A model generated the notes under the pieces. That model saw only the letters and a program-made list of their open reading frames with translations, searched no databases and was not told where the DNA came from. A DNA stretch of 48,387 bases from Dolichospermum sp. FACHB-1091 (GTDB lineage: Bacteria > Cyanobacteriota > Cyanobacteriia > Cyanobacteriales > Nostocaceae). Each line of letters opens with the position of its first letter. The first letter of the stretch is position 1. Below are positions 18,668-28,984 of this stretch, in pieces. Both the position numbers and the translations under genes were made by a program. Where the stretch lies: contig NZ_JACJSB010000033.1 of the NCBI RefSeq assembly GCF_014697585.1, positions 1 through 48,387 on the forward strand, given 5' to 3'.

Positions 18668-18842
18668 CAATACAGACTATGTTATATTTCATAAGGTGTC
18701 TGCCAGTTGGGAAATCAAACAGCTAACTGCTTGCGCGATCGCCTGTTTTGAGGATTTTAGCATTTTTGGTATTAATTAACCAATGACCACTGACCAGTAA
18801 CGTGAATCTTGTCTAGATTGGGCGTTTAAATTCAATATATTC

Positions 18843-20819
18843 ATGAGCATTTCGACTTCCGTATTGAGTGATTTACTCAAGTCACTTCCCTATCTGCGAC
18901 CCCAGTTATATTTTAAGGCTTCACTAACGGCGCTCTCCCATGCCATAGAAGATCAGGTTTTGGCAGCTAATTTAGACCAACCCTTGATCATTGCTAGTTT
19001 TCAGAAAGAGCGATTCTATCGTCAAGAAGCCCATCGTTATCAACGACTTGGGGAAAAAAGTAAGCAAATATATGTATTATCTGCACCAGAGACTGAGTTT
19101 GCTCAAGCTGCTGATGACTATGAAAAGATAGCTTTTGAGCCTGATGATGGGTTAACTCAAGAATGGCATTTAGTAGTGGTTGCTGATAACTATTCTAGCT
19201 GTTTGATCTGTCGTGAAAGTCTTGGTTCTCAGTCCAAAAATCAATATATCCCAGAGATGATTCCTAGTTTGGATATGGATACAGCACGAAGATTTGAGGG
19301 AATTTGGACATCGGAAAAAGGAACGTGTCTCAAGGCCGCCCAATTGTTATTAAATAGAATTAAGGTTTATCGGCCGGATTTAGCGCGGAAGGTTGATCGA
19401 GTCAAGCAGCGGTTTAGAATTGGTGAATCATTCAATAAGTCAGGAGTTAATTCCAGCCATGAATATGCTTGTGATATTGATACAGATCCCTTTGTGCAAA
19501 GGTTGGTAACATATCTTCAAGCTAGTCAGTATAAACTACATAAAGCTTACCGTTCAATTGCGGCTCAAGCTCGGAAAGAAAGGTTAGTAAATTCCATTAG
19601 TACAGCAATTAGGCGATCGCTTGATCCACGGGAAATTCTGGAAGTTGCGGCTCAAGAGTTGGGTCAACAGTTACAAACCTGTCGATGTCTAATTTATCGC
19701 GCCCAATCTACAGATGGTAAAGCCATAATTGAGCATGAATTTTTAAATTCTGAGGTCACATCTGTACTAGGTCAAAGTTGGGAGTTACAACATAATCCTC
19801 TATTTCAGCAGGTAGTGGAGCGGGGGGAGGGAGTATATGTAGTTGATACACAAACAGATAGTCAAGTCAAGAAATCAGCGACTTTATCGAAAATTGTCCG
19901 GCAGTTTGGGGTGCGTTCTTGGTTAATAGAACCTGTATTATATCAAGGAAGACTTCTGGGAATTGTGGAGTTACATCATTGTCATTTTCCCGCCCATGAG
20001 TGGCAACCAGGGGAGGTAGATTTAGTACAAGCCATAGCGACTCAAATCGGTGCAGCGCTGATTCAAGCGGAATCTTTTGCAAATTTAGAAGAACTTAACC
20101 AACAACTAGAAGCTTTAGACCGAACTCGGAGGAATTTAATTGCTATTACAGGCCATGAACTTCGCACCCCGCTATCTACCATTCAAGTTTGTTTAGAAAG
20201 CTTGGCGACAGAACCAGATATGCCACGGGAATTGCAACAGGTGATGTTGAATACCGCGCTTTCTGATTCGGAAAGAATGCGGAAACTGGTACAAGACTTT
20301 TTAACCCTTTCTAACCTAGAAAGTGGCCGGGTAGAATGGCATCCTGAATCATTAACCATCCAAGAATGTGTAGATTTAGCGCTGAGTCGTTTACGGACGC
20401 GCTCTAGCCAAGAAAAGCTACCGCAAATTAAAATCCAAATTCCCCAAAATTTGCCTTTAGTCAGGGCTGACGGTGATTGGTTGGTGGAAGTATTAGCCAA
20501 ACTTATAGATAATGCTTGTAAATTTACTCCGGCTTCAGGAAAGATTACTATTAATGCCATTAGCACCCTTCAGGAGACCCTAGAAGTCATCATATCGGAC
20601 ACAGGCAGGGGAATTGAACCTAACTGCCTAGAAATCGTCTTTGACCGCTTTTACCAGGAGGAAGGGGCATTACGCCGGACGACAGGTGGAACTGGATTGG
20701 GTTTAGCAATTTGTCGGCAAATTGTCAATGGCTGGGGCGGAAAAATTTGGGCCCAGTCCGCAGGTAAAGACCAAGGTAGTCAGTTGCATTTTACAATTCC
20801 TATTGTGCTGGGTAGTTAG
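18843..20819 (+). CDS. DICT-GAF sensor histidine kinase
   Basis: A 658-aa hybrid sensor. Residues ~25-160 look like the DICT domain common in cyanobacterial two-component and diguanylate cyclase proteins. A GAF domain spans ~255-410 (DPREILEVAAQELGQQL, then EPVLYQGRLLGIVELHH). The dimerisation domain has the phospho-acceptor H438 in AITGHELRTPLSTIQ. The ATPase domain has the N box LIDNACKF (~556), the G1 box ISDTGRGIEP (~592) and the G2 box GTGLGLAI (~625). No transmembrane segment is seen, so it is a soluble kinase that probably senses a cytoplasmic or light signal. No response regulator is adjacent, which is usual in cyanobacteria. It is upstream of psaD on the same strand, with a ~110 bp gap that probably holds the psaD promoter. 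Confidence 0.93.
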   Translation: MSISTSVLSDLLKSLPYLRPQLYFKASLTALSHAIEDQVLAANLDQPLIIASFQKERFYRQEAHRYQRLGEKSKQIYVLSAPETEFAQAADDYEKIAFEPDDGLTQEWHLVVVADNYSSCLICRESLGSQSKNQYIPEMIPSLDMDTARRFEGIWTSEKGTCLKAAQLLLNRIKVYRPDLARKVDRVKQRFRIGESFNKSGVNSSHEYACDIDTDPFVQRLVTYLQASQYKLHKAYRSIAAQARKERLVNSISTAIRRSLDPREILEVAAQELGQQLQTCRCLIYRAQSTDGKAIIEHEFLNSEVTSVLGQSWELQHNPLFQQVVERGEGVYVVDTQTDSQVKKSATLSKIVRQFGVRSWLIEPVLYQGRLLGIVELHHCHFPAHEWQPGEVDLVQAIATQIGAALIQAESFANLEELNQQLEALDRTRRNLIAITGHELRTPLSTIQVCLESLATEPDMPRELQQVMLNTALSDSERMRKLVQDFLTLSNLESGRVEWHPESLTIQECVDLALSRLRTRSSQEKLPQIKIQIPQNLPLVRADGDWLVEVLAKLIDNACKFTPASGKITINAISTLQETLEVIISDTGRGIEPNCLEIVFDRFYQEEGALRRTTGGTGLGLAICRQIVNGWGGKIWAQSAGKDQGSQLHFTIPIVLGS

Positions 20820-20928
20820 GAGCAGTTAATAACTAAAGTGACTAAAAACTGTTACAGTCTATAACGGAATCGCAACATAAGTCGAGTTCCGATGTTAGTA
20901 TGCCCTAAAAACCTACAAGAGATAGATT

Positions 20929-21345
20929 ATGGCAACTCTGACTGGCAAAACCCCAATCTTTGGTGGCAGCACTGGTGGTCTACTCACAAAAGCGGAAGTA
21001 GAAGAAAAGTACGCTATCACCTGGACTAGCCCCAAGGAGCAAGTGTTTGAAATGCCCACTGGTGGCGCGGCTAAGATGGTAAAAGGCGAAAACCTGTTAT
21101 ACATTGCTCGCAAAGAGTATGGTATTGCTTTAGGCGCGCAACTTCGCAAGTTCAAAATCACCGATTACAAGGTTTACCGCATTTTACCAAGTGGCGAAAC
21201 CACTATGATTCACCCTGCTGATGGTGTCTTCCCTGAAAAGGTAAATGCTGGACGTTCTATGGTTCGTCACGTACCCCGCAGAATCGGTCAAAACCCCAAT
21301 CCCGCACAAATCAAGTTCAGCGGTAAAGCTACTCACGATGTTTAA
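20929..21345 (+). CDS. psaD: Photosystem I reaction centre subunit II (PsaD)
   Basis: A 138-aa stromal-side PSI subunit that docks ferredoxin and helps hold PsaC. The sequence is unmistakable, e.g. [20 protein letters not shown], the [13 protein letters not shown]-like block [32 protein letters not shown] and the basic C-terminus [14 protein letters not shown]. Length is that of cyanobacterial PsaD. It is monocistronic by position, with a hairpin after the stop. It is diagnostic for an oxygenic phototroph. Confidence 0.99.
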   Translation: MATLTGKTPIFGGSTGGLLTKAEVEEKYAITWTSPKEQVFEMPTGGAAKMVKGENLLYIARKEYGIALGAQLRKFKITDYKVYRILPSGETTMIHPADGVFPEKVNAGRSMVRHVPRRIGQNPNPAQIKFSGKATHDV

Positions 21346-21360
21346 TCCTTAGTGGGTAAT

Positions 21361-21393
21361 GGGTAATGGGGAGAAAATTTTGCCCCCTTACCC
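21361..21393. terminator. Hairpin after psaD
   Basis: GGGTAATGGGG pairs imperfectly with CCCCCTTACCC around an AAAATTTT centre, 16 bp after the psaD stop. It probably ends the psaD transcript. Confidence 0.6.
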
Positions 21394-21443
21394 ATGACAA
21401 AAAACTTGTTTACGAATTTTTAATTGTTAATTGCCAATTATTT

Positions 21444-22955
21444 ATGATATTCCCCGATTTCGAGCAGTTTGTGAAGCTGACTAGCCAAGGTAATTTTGTT
21501 CCCTTGTATCAAGAATGGATCGCCGACTTAGATACGCCTGTATCTGCTTGGTATAAAGTTTGTGCAGATCAACCTTATAGCTTTTTGCTGGAATCGGTGG
21601 AAGGTGGGGAAAAGTTAGGACGTTATAGTTTATTGGGTTGTGACCCTTTGTGGATTTTGGAAGCCAGGGGTGATAAAACTACGCAAATACATCGAGATGG
21701 TTCTCAACAGGTTTTTACAGGTGATCCCTTTGCAGTTTTATCTGAATGTTTAGCACCTTATCATCCAGTAAAATTACCAGAGCTACCTTCAGGAATTGGC
21801 GGTTTATTTGGGTTTTGGGGCTATGAATTAATAAATTGGATTGAGCCGCGTGTGCCAATTCATGCCCAAGATCAGCGCAATATCCCTGATGGATTATGGA
21901 TGCAGGTCGATCAGTTATTGATTTTTGACCAGGTAAAACGGAAAATTTGGGCGATCGCCTACGCGGATTTACGTAATTCAACTGATTTAAAGGTAGCATA
22001 TCAAGAGGCGAGCGATCGCATTCAGGAAATGGTCAGAAAGCTATCTTTACCTCTATCACCAGAAAAGACCAAATTATCTTGGACAGCACCTAGAAACAGG
22101 ACTAAAGGGGGAATAGAGGAATATACGAGTAACTTTACCCGCCCAGAATTTTGCGCTAGTGTGGAAAAAGCGAAAGCATACATTAAAGCTGGGGATATTT
22201 TTCAAGTAGTCATTTCTCAACGTTTATCCACAGAATATACAGGTGATCCCTTTGCTTTGTATCGTTCTTTACGTCAAATCAATCCCTCACCTTACATGGC
22301 CTATTTTAACTTCCAGAACTGGCAAATTATCGGTTCTAGTCCCGAAATCATGGTGAAAGCTGAACGCAATGATCAAGGGGAAATTATCGCTACAGTGCGT
22401 CCCATTGCGGGAACTCGACCTAGAGGAAAGAACAGCCAGGAAGATGCGGCTTTTGCGGAAGATTTACTTCAAGACCCCAAGGAAATCGCCGAACACGTGA
22501 TGTTAATAGATTTAGGACGCAATGATTTAGGGCGGGTATGCAGCAGCGGTAGTGTTAAAGTTGATGAATTAATGATCATTGAACGCTACTCTCATGTGAT
22601 GCACATTGTCAGTAATGTAATGGGTAAATTAGCACCTGGTAAAACGGCTTGGGATTTACTTAAAGCGTGTTTTCCTGCGGGAACTGTCAGCGGTGCGCCC
22701 AAAATCCGCGCTATGGAAATTATTAATCAGTTAGAACCGAGTCGCAGAGGTGTGTATTCCGGTGTATATGGATATTATGATTTTGAAGGACAATTGAATA
22801 CTGCGATCGCTATTAGAACTATGGTATTACATAATCAGACTGTAACTGTCCAAGCGGGTGCGGGTTTGGTAGCTGACTCGGAACCGGAAAGGGAATATGA
22901 GGAAACTCTGAATAAAGCGAGGGGGATGTTGGAAGCCATTCGTTGTTTACGATGA
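21444..22955 (+). CDS. trpE: Anthranilate synthase component I
   Basis: A 503-aa chorismate-binding enzyme that makes anthranilate, the first committed step to tryptophan, using ammonia from the TrpG subunit (not in this window). The N-terminal feedback site has the LLES-type motif ([18 protein letters not shown]). Catalytic blocks are [36 protein letters not shown] and [18 protein letters not shown]. The start is the ATG at 21444 (MIFPDFEQF); the open frame from 21366 adds 26 residues made of intergenic sequence. Presence of the LLES motif supports TrpE over PabB. It is convergent with uvrB, whose end lies only 8 bp away. Confidence 0.95.
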   Translation: MIFPDFEQFVKLTSQGNFVPLYQEWIADLDTPVSAWYKVCADQPYSFLLESVEGGEKLGRYSLLGCDPLWILEARGDKTTQIHRDGSQQVFTGDPFAVLSECLAPYHPVKLPELPSGIGGLFGFWGYELINWIEPRVPIHAQDQRNIPDGLWMQVDQLLIFDQVKRKIWAIAYADLRNSTDLKVAYQEASDRIQEMVRKLSLPLSPEKTKLSWTAPRNRTKGGIEEYTSNFTRPEFCASVEKAKAYIKAGDIFQVVISQRLSTEYTGDPFALYRSLRQINPSPYMAYFNFQNWQIIGSSPEIMVKAERNDQGEIIATVRPIAGTRPRGKNSQEDAAFAEDLLQDPKEIAEHVMLIDLGRNDLGRVCSSGSVKVDELMIIERYSHVMHIVSNVMGKLAPGKTAWDLLKACFPAGTVSGAPKIRAMEIINQLEPSRRGVYSGVYGYYDFEGQLNTAIAIRTMVLHNQTVTVQAGAGLVADSEPEREYEETLNKARGMLEAIRCLR

Positions 22956-22963
22956 GTTCACAG

Positions 22964-24958
22964 TTAACGGCCTAACATTTTATCTCTTAAATGCTTAATG
23001 CGATCGCGCAATTTTCCCGCTTCTTCAAATTCCATCTTCTTCGCTGCTTCTTTCATCTGTTTTTCTAATAAGATAATTAACTCAGGAATATCTTCCAAAG
23101 ATAATTCATCTAAATGTTCATCAACTATTTTTAAATCACTAGCATTTAAACGCCGAGAAGCATCTAAAAATGATAAAATCGCATTACTCGACTTTTTCTT
23201 AATCGGTTGGGGTGTAATTCCATGTAGTTTATTATAAGCCATTTGAATCCCCCTTCTTCTATCAGTTTCATCAATAGCTTTAATCATACTATCTGTTAAT
23301 TTATCAGCATATAAAATTGCTTTTCCTTTAATATGACGTGCTGCGCGTCCAATAGTTTGAATTAAAGAACGTTCTGTTCTCAAAAATCCTTCTTTATCTG
23401 CGTCCATAATTGCAACTAAAGAAACTTCTGGTAAGTCTAAACCCTCCCGCAACAAGTTTACACCAACTAAGACATCAAAAACACCATTTTGTAAATCTTG
23501 TAAAATTTCTATCCGTTGAATAGAATTAATTTCTGAATGCAAATATCTGATTCTAATTCCTCTATCTTCTAAATATTCGGTCAAATCTTCCGCCATACGT
23601 TTAGTTAATGTTGTAATTAAGGTTCTTTCCTGACGGTCAACTCGATCTTTTATTTCTCCTAATAAATCATCAATTTGTCCTTCCGTTGGCCGCACAAATA
23701 TTTCTGGGTCAATTACTCCCGTCGGTCTAATTACTTGTTCAATAATATGATCTTCAGAAATCTCTAATTCCCAATTTCCTGGAGTTGCAGAAACAAAAAT
23801 ACATTGATTGACTTTTTGCCAAAATTCTTCTGCTTTTAAAGGACGATTATCCGCAGCACTGGGAAGTCGAAAACCATGATCTATTAATACTTTTTTCCTC
23901 GCTTGATCTCCGTTATACATTCCCCGAATTTGGGGAACGGTAACATGAGATTCATCTATAACTAATAACCAATCTTTGGGAAAATAATCAATTAAACATT
24001 CGGGTGGTTCTCCTGCTTGTCTTCCGGCTAAATGACGAGAATAATTTTCTACTCCGTTACAATATCCCACCTCTCTTAACATTTCTAAATCATAACGGGT
24101 GCGTTGATCAATACGTTGCGCTTCGACTAATTTCCCCGTTTCTTCTAATATTAATTTTTGCTGTTTTAATTCTCTAGCGATATCTTCACAAGCTATTTCT
24201 ACTCTTTCTTTAGGAGTAACAAAGTGACGCGCAGGATAAATATTTACTACTTCTAAATTACCAATCATTTCACCGCTGACAGGATCTATATATCTGATTG
24301 CATCAATTTCATCACCAAAAAATTCCACGCGAATAATTCTATCTTCGTAAGCCGGAGAAATTTCTAAAACATCACCTCGGACTCGAAATTTCCCCCTCCC
24401 CATTTCTATGTCGTTACGACTATATTGAACTGCTGTTAAATCACGTAAAATTTGCCGGGGATCTATTTCCATTCCTATTTGTAATCGAATTGCAGCTTTT
24501 AAATATTCTGCCGGCATTCCTAAACCATAAATACAACTAATTGAAGCCACAACAATTACATCCCGACGTTCAAATAACGAACGAGTAGCAGAATGTCGTA
24601 ACATATCTATTTCTTCATTAATTGCTGATGTTTTCTCTATATAAGTATCTGTAACCGGTAGATATGCTTCGGGTTGATAATAATCATAATAACTAACAAA
24701 ATACTCAACTGCATTATTAGGAAAAAACTCCCGCAGTTCATTACATAATTGGGCTGCTAATGTCTTATTATGTGCTAATACTAGAGTAGGTTTATTCACT
24801 TTAGCAATAACTGCGGCTATGGAAAATGTCTTCCCGGTTCCTGTCGCACCCAGTAATGTTTGATAATGATTTCCTTTTTGAATACTAGCAGAAAGTTGAG
24901 CGATCGCTTGTGGTTGATCACCAGTAGGGACAAAGGGCGCTTGCAGATTAAAATCCAT
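22964..24958 (-). CDS. uvrB: Excinuclease ABC subunit B
   Basis: A 664-aa UvrB, the damage-verifying helicase-like subunit of nucleotide excision repair. Walker A is GATGTGKT (37-44), followed by the β-hairpin region [16 protein letters not shown], the helicase motif [11 protein letters not shown], the [10 protein letters not shown] motif, [22 protein letters not shown] and [11 protein letters not shown]-terminal UVR domain ([21 protein letters not shown]) binds UvrC. Length is normal. The gene is convergent with trpE. Confidence 0.98.
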   Translation of the reverse strand: MDFNLQAPFVPTGDQPQAIAQLSASIQKGNHYQTLLGATGTGKTFSIAAVIAKVNKPTLVLAHNKTLAAQLCNELREFFPNNAVEYFVSYYDYYQPEAYLPVTDTYIEKTSAINEEIDMLRHSATRSLFERRDVIVVASISCIYGLGMPAEYLKAAIRLQIGMEIDPRQILRDLTAVQYSRNDIEMGRGKFRVRGDVLEISPAYEDRIIRVEFFGDEIDAIRYIDPVSGEMIGNLEVVNIYPARHFVTPKERVEIACEDIARELKQQKLILEETGKLVEAQRIDQRTRYDLEMLREVGYCNGVENYSRHLAGRQAGEPPECLIDYFPKDWLLVIDESHVTVPQIRGMYNGDQARKKVLIDHGFRLPSAADNRPLKAEEFWQKVNQCIFVSATPGNWELEISEDHIIEQVIRPTGVIDPEIFVRPTEGQIDDLLGEIKDRVDRQERTLITTLTKRMAEDLTEYLEDRGIRIRYLHSEINSIQRIEILQDLQNGVFDVLVGVNLLREGLDLPEVSLVAIMDADKEGFLRTERSLIQTIGRAARHIKGKAILYADKLTDSMIKAIDETDRRRGIQMAYNKLHGITPQPIKKKSSNAILSFLDASRRLNASDLKIVDEHLDELSLEDIPELIILLEKQMKEAAKKMEFEEAGKLRDRIKHLRDKMLGR

Positions 24959-25215
24959 TATCTAGCTTGAACGTTATACCTAGCAATTCTACACAATTTC
25001 TCAGCTTTGCGTCGGGGGGGGGCAAATTTTTTTTTCGGGGTGGGGTTGCAACATCGCCGCCGACGTGCTATATTAGTATAATGGAGTATTGATAAAATTT
25101 TTATGGAGGCACGCATTACCATTATCAAAATATCACGCCTGGCGGCGCAAGTCAACCCCCAAAACCTAAATTTATTTTTGCCTGCTCAAAAAAGCCGCAC
25201 CCGATTGATTTATTG

Positions 25216-25773
25216 TTAAAATCCTTGTAGTAACCGTTGAATAGAAATTTTAATTTCTGGAAATGCTAAAGGCGATATTTCACCGCAAGTAAAGGTTAAT
25301 TCTTGAGAATAATCACCATTTATTGGTTCTCTAAACACTTTTAATTGTTGATTTCTTAAGTCTACTACCCAATACTCATTAATTAATGCAGCAGCATAGG
25401 TTTTGCGTTTTATCTCTAAATCTTTACTTAAAGTAGTTTTAGAATATTCGATTAACCAAAATATATTTTCAGGGTAAGGATGATGAGTACGATAAATAGT
25501 TCGCAGTGGTTCAACTATTGCTAAATCTGGTTCTGGTTCTGAATTACTATTAGGTATTGTAATAGGTTTTGCATCTCTTACCAGTGCTTTTGAACCGAGT
25601 AATTCCCGCAGATATTCAGCAGAATCAGTATTAATTTGGGCGTGTTCTGGTCCTTCCGGTGTCATGTTGATAATTTCTCCATTTAGTAGTTCAACTTGAC
25701 GACCAGCTAAAAGACCAACTTCAATCATGCGATGATAGTCGTCTAAACTCCATTTAGCAATAGTAACTGTCAT
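25216..25773 (-). CDS. Uma2-family protein (PD-(D/E)XK fold)
   Basis: A 185-aa member of the Uma2/DUF820 family, which is greatly expanded in cyanobacteria and has a restriction-endonuclease-like fold. Visible markers are EVGLLAGRQVELLNGEIINMTP, the PD motif EPEPDLAIVEP, and FWLIEYSKTTLSKDLEIKRKTYAAALINEYWVVDL, where E and K complete the fold. Its biological role is not established. It stands alone on the minus strand, between uvrB and the defence island. Confidence 0.88.
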   Translation of the reverse strand: MTVTIAKWSLDDYHRMIEVGLLAGRQVELLNGEIINMTPEGPEHAQINTDSAEYLRELLGSKALVRDAKPITIPNSNSEPEPDLAIVEPLRTIYRTHHPYPENIFWLIEYSKTTLSKDLEIKRKTYAAALINEYWVVDLRNQQLKVFREPINGDYSQELTFTCGEISPLAFPEIKISIQRLLQGF

Positions 25774-25866
25774 GGTTAGTTTTCCTAAAGCTAGGGTACG
25801 ATTTTTATTTTAACTTGAATTTGATAAAGCAATTGTGTATCTAATCCAAGTGCATACCCCTATAAT

Positions 25867-25913
25867 AGTCGGTTAAAACCGACTTGAGCTATTAGACAGG
25901 GAATTTATTCCCT
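25867..25913. repeat. Palindromic dispersed repeat upstream of defence operon
   Basis: Two adjacent hairpins: AGTCGGTT-AA-AACCGACT (25867-25884) and AGGGAAT-TT-ATTCCCT (25898-25913). They match a common Nostocales intergenic repeat type. They lie about 115 bp before the plus-strand block of the island. Confidence 0.7.
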
Positions 25914-26028
25914 CGCTTCTGGCTACGTTAAAATTTGTAATGAACCAAAAGCTGGTTGTGCATTGCGATTATATAAAAATAGTATCAGAACTGGTTAAAA
26001 TAGAAAATAAATTTATTACCGTTTTAAG

Positions 26029-26202
26029 ATGATACCAGAAGCAAATATTGAAGATGTACAAGAACCAATTTCCAGCGCACCACCAGAGGTAAAGCAAATT
26101 ATTGAAAGAGTATGGAGATTAGAAAAAAGTAGATTAGATAGAAAAAGCAAAGGCCATATTAATGATGATATTCTCACAATTGTTAAGGAAGCAGTACAAT
26201 GA
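26029..26202 (+). CDS. 57-aa protein translationally coupled to the DndD-like ATPase
   Basis: A short frame of 57 residues (begins MIPEANIEDVQEPISSAPPE, ends TIVKEAVQ) whose TGA overlaps the next gene's ATG as ATGA, the hallmark of translational coupling. It is charged and mostly helical after residue 18 (VKQIIERVWRLEKSRLDRK), with no membrane segment. I do not recognise it. The strict coupling suggests a small partner or regulator of the ATPase that follows. Confidence 0.7.
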   Translation: MIPEANIEDVQEPISSAPPEVKQIIERVWRLEKSRLDRKSKGHINDDILTIVKEAVQ

Positions 26203-28271
26203 GGCTAACTTCGATTAAATTATGTAATTTTCGTTCCTTTTATGGAAAAACTCCAGAGATAATTTTAGCTAATGGAGATATTCGCAATACAACGATGATT
26301 TATGGTAGTAATGGAGCAGGTAAAACTAGTATTTTGAATGGGTTTACTTGGGTTTTATATGAGAAATTTAGTGCTGCTTTTGCGTCAACCGAACAGTTAG
26401 TAAATAAACGGGCGATCGCAGAATCTCAACCTGGTCAACCTGTAGAATGTTCAGTAGAAATTGGTTGGGAACATGAAAATATTCGCTATCGTGCTAAACG
26501 TGGTTGTCGAGTCTATAAAAACCAAAGTGATTTAATAGAAACTGGTAAGACTCAGTTAACTATGTGGTTAGGTGGAGATGATGGTCAATGGAAAATTCCT
26601 AATCAGTTACCAGAGGAAATAATTACCCAAATTCTACCATTAAGTTTACATCAATATTTTTTCTTTGACGGTGAACGTATTGAGGAAATTGTGCGTTCTC
26701 ATAATAAAGCGGAAATTGCAGAAGCAATTAGAATTTTTTTAGGTGTGGAAGTAATTGAACTTTCTATTAAACACTTGAAAGAAGCAAAAAAGTCTTTAGA
26801 AACTGAGTTTAAAAATATTGGTGATTCAGAAACTAAACAGTTATTAACCAAGCAACAAAAACAAGAATTAGAAATTGAAACCATTAATAAACGTCAAACA
26901 GAAATAAATCAAGAATTAGAATATCAACAGGTATTTAAAAAGGAGGTCAGTAATAAACTAAGAGAATTGAGTGCTGTTAAAGAATTACAGGAAAAAAGGC
27001 AAAATTTAGAATCGCAAAGAAATAGTTTGCGATCAGAATTGAAAAAAACACGGGAGAATTTAAAAAAAGTTATTTCCGCACGGGGTTATACTGTTTTGCT
27101 AACAGAAACTACCGCTAAATTTCGGGAAATATTTACAGATTTAAAAAAACGTGGTGAATTAACAGCAGGGATTTCGCGGGAATTTGTCAATGATTTACTG
27201 AATACTGGACGTTGTATTTGTGGTGCAGATTTAAGGGAAGGAACTCATACTCATTTTCATGTGAAAAACCTAATGCGAAAAGCCGGTTCTTCAACTGTAG
27301 AAGAAACCGCAATTAGAATGAGCGCACAAGTTGACGAAATTGATAAACAAGCTGTTGCTTTTTGGGAAGAAGCGGATAGGGAACAATTAAGAATTCAACA
27401 GTTGAGGGAAAATCTCAATCAAGTCGAATTGGAATTAACAACTATTGAAGAACAATTACGAAAAGATCCCAATGAGGAAATTAGTAATTTACAAAAACGT
27501 CTGGATGAAATTGAATCTAAAATTGATGAATTAAATCGGGAACAAGGTGCAAATCACCAGGAACTTTCTCACTTAAAAATAAGTATGGATACTTTGATCA
27601 AACAAATATCTAAGCAAAAACAAAATGAGGAAAAACAATTTTTAGCACAACGTCGTATTAATGCTACTCAGGATGCTATTGAACGATTGTCAGAAGTGAA
27701 AAACCGTCAAGAAAATCAGTTTCGTCTGCAATTGGAACAGCGAGTACAGGAAATATTTTCAGAGATTTCTTTTACTCCCTATATTCCCAAAATTAGCGAA
27801 AACTATGAATTAAGTTTAGTAGAAAATACCACGGGAATTGAAGCACCAGTCGCAGCTTCTACGGGAGAAAATCAAATTCTCAGTCTGTCTTTCATTGCTA
27901 GTATTATTGATAAGGTGCGCGAGTGGAGTGAGAAGAAAAAAATGATGATGGTTCCCGATAGTAGCACTTTTCCGATTGTTATGGATTCCCCTTTTGGGAG
28001 TTTAGATGCTAATTCCCGTCGTCACATTGCGCGTACTATTCCTAAATTAGCAAATCAGTTGGTTGTGTTGGTGACTAAAACTCAATGGAGGATAGAAGTT
28101 GAGGAGGAAATTGTTGATAAAATCGGGAAGGAATATGTTTTGGTTTATTATTCTTCTAAGCCTAATTGTGAACAGGATTTTATTGAGTTACACGGGGAAC
28201 GATATTCTTTGGTGCGACAGAGTTTGAATGGTTTTGAATATACGGAAATTGTTGAGGTGGAACGGAATTAA
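26199..28271 (+). CDS. DndD-like SMC/Rad50-type ATPase
   Basis: A 690-aa ATPase with the head-coil-head layout of DndD and Rad50. Walker A is GSNGAGKTS (36-44). A DndD-typical YFFFDGERIEEI occurs near residue 155. Long coiled coils span ~190-300 and ~390-505, with a CxCG hook-like motif between them (C339 and C341 in GRCICGADL). The C-terminal half has the ABC signature-like STGENQILSLSFIASI and the Walker B/D-loop FPIVMDSPFGSLDANSR. It is a paralogue, not a copy, of the dndD at 34739-36727. It overlaps the 57-aa gene by 4 bp and precedes two Uma2 genes. A role in phosphorothioate-linked restriction or a separate ATPase-based defence unit are both possible. Confidence 0.85.
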   Translation: MRLTSIKLCNFRSFYGKTPEIILANGDIRNTTMIYGSNGAGKTSILNGFTWVLYEKFSAAFASTEQLVNKRAIAESQPGQPVECSVEIGWEHENIRYRAKRGCRVYKNQSDLIETGKTQLTMWLGGDDGQWKIPNQLPEEIITQILPLSLHQYFFFDGERIEEIVRSHNKAEIAEAIRIFLGVEVIELSIKHLKEAKKSLETEFKNIGDSETKQLLTKQQKQELEIETINKRQTEINQELEYQQVFKKEVSNKLRELSAVKELQEKRQNLESQRNSLRSELKKTRENLKKVISARGYTVLLTETTAKFREIFTDLKKRGELTAGISREFVNDLLNTGRCICGADLREGTHTHFHVKNLMRKAGSSTVEETAIRMSAQVDEIDKQAVAFWEEADREQLRIQQLRENLNQVELELTTIEEQLRKDPNEEISNLQKRLDEIESKIDELNREQGANHQELSHLKISMDTLIKQISKQKQNEEKQFLAQRRINATQDAIERLSEVKNRQENQFRLQLEQRVQEIFSEISFTPYIPKISENYELSLVENTTGIEAPVAASTGENQILSLSFIASIIDKVREWSEKKKMMMVPDSSTFPIVMDSPFGSLDANSRRHIARTIPKLANQLVVLVTKTQWRIEVEEEIVDKIGKEYVLVYYSSKPNCEQDFIELHGERYSLVRQSLNGFEYTEIVEVERN

Positions 28272-28280
28272 TATATCTCA

Positions 28281-28304
28281 CGCAAAGGCGCAAAGGCGCA
28301 AAGG
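28281..28304. repeat. Dispersed CTTTGCG repeat, copy 3 (reverse orientation)
   Basis: CGCAAAGGCGCAAAGGCGCA and onward, inverted relative to the other copies, lies between the ATPase and the first Uma2 gene. Its 3' end supplies the AAGGAAG that may serve as the ribosome binding site of the Uma2 gene. Confidence 0.85.
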
Positions 28305-28313
28305 AAGAAAGAA

Positions 28314-28952
28314 ATGGTTGTTAGTTCTTTAAGTTTGGTGACAGATAGTTGGGTAAAGGTAAGTTGGGATGAATTTCTGGAAGTCGCTGAACATTCTGAT
28401 TATCAGCACGGAAGATTTTATTTTTATCAAAATTATATGAGGGTAGAAATGTTACCAGTTGGTTCAATTCATGGAAATAATAATAATGTTGTTGCAAATG
28501 TTGTGAATTTTTATGCGACATTGAAAAACATTAAAATTAAAGGTTGGGTAAATACCAGTTTTCGCAGGACGAGTGAAGGAGAATGTCAACCTGATTTAGC
28601 TTTTTATATTGGGGATAAAATCAAATTTCCACCTTTGAATAATTCTCCTGTCAATATTAATGAGTTAGCAGCGCCTACTCTAGTGGTAGAAGTTGCTGCT
28701 TCTTCTATTAATGATGATTTGGGTTTTAAGCGACTACTCTATGAACGATTAGGTGTAAAGGAATATTGGGTAATGAATGCTAATAATAATGATATTATTG
28801 CTTTTGAAATTATTGACGGTGGGAGTAGAAGAATTGAGGAGTCCAAGGTTTTACCAGGTTTACAAATAGCTATTGTTCAGGAAGCTATTCAACGTAGTTT
28901 AACTCAAGATGATGGTGAAGTTAATCGCTGGTTGTTGCAAATTTTTAGTTAA
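28314..28952 (+). CDS. Uma2-family protein in the Dnd island (first)
   Basis: A 212-aa Uma2/DUF820 protein. The nuclease-fold markers are GECQPDLAFYIGDK (PD), APTLVVEVAASSINDDLGFKRLLYERLGVKEYWVMN (E-x-A then K) and a typical C-terminal strand. It lies 42 bp after the DndD-like ATPase and 32 bp before a second Uma2 gene, so it is probably in the same transcript. Uma2 genes are common all over cyanobacterial genomes, so the location may be by chance, but two in tandem inside a defence operon deserve notice. Confidence 0.88.
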   Translation: MVVSSLSLVTDSWVKVSWDEFLEVAEHSDYQHGRFYFYQNYMRVEMLPVGSIHGNNNNVVANVVNFYATLKNIKIKGWVNTSFRRTSEGECQPDLAFYIGDKIKFPPLNNSPVNINELAAPTLVVEVAASSINDDLGFKRLLYERLGVKEYWVMNANNNDIIAFEIIDGGSRRIEESKVLPGLQIAIVQEAIQRSLTQDDGEVNRWLLQIFS

Positions 28953-28984
28953 TTTATTTTACGGAAAATCAGGAGGTAAATGTT

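Noticed and set aside
20850-20928. HLR1-type (RpaB) site upstream of psaD
   Set aside because: A TTACA half site (TGTTACAGTCTATAACGG) is visible but the second half does not fit the direct-repeat consensus well.
24958-25155. 65-codon minus-strand frame upstream of uvrB
   Set aside because: Arginine- and lysine-rich translation of a GC-rich intergenic stretch; no motif, no ribosome binding site.
25103-25219. 38-codon plus-strand frame between uvrB and the Uma2 gene
   Set aside because: A TATAAT-like box lies upstream, but the frame overlaps the Uma2 stop on the other strand and has no recognisable content.
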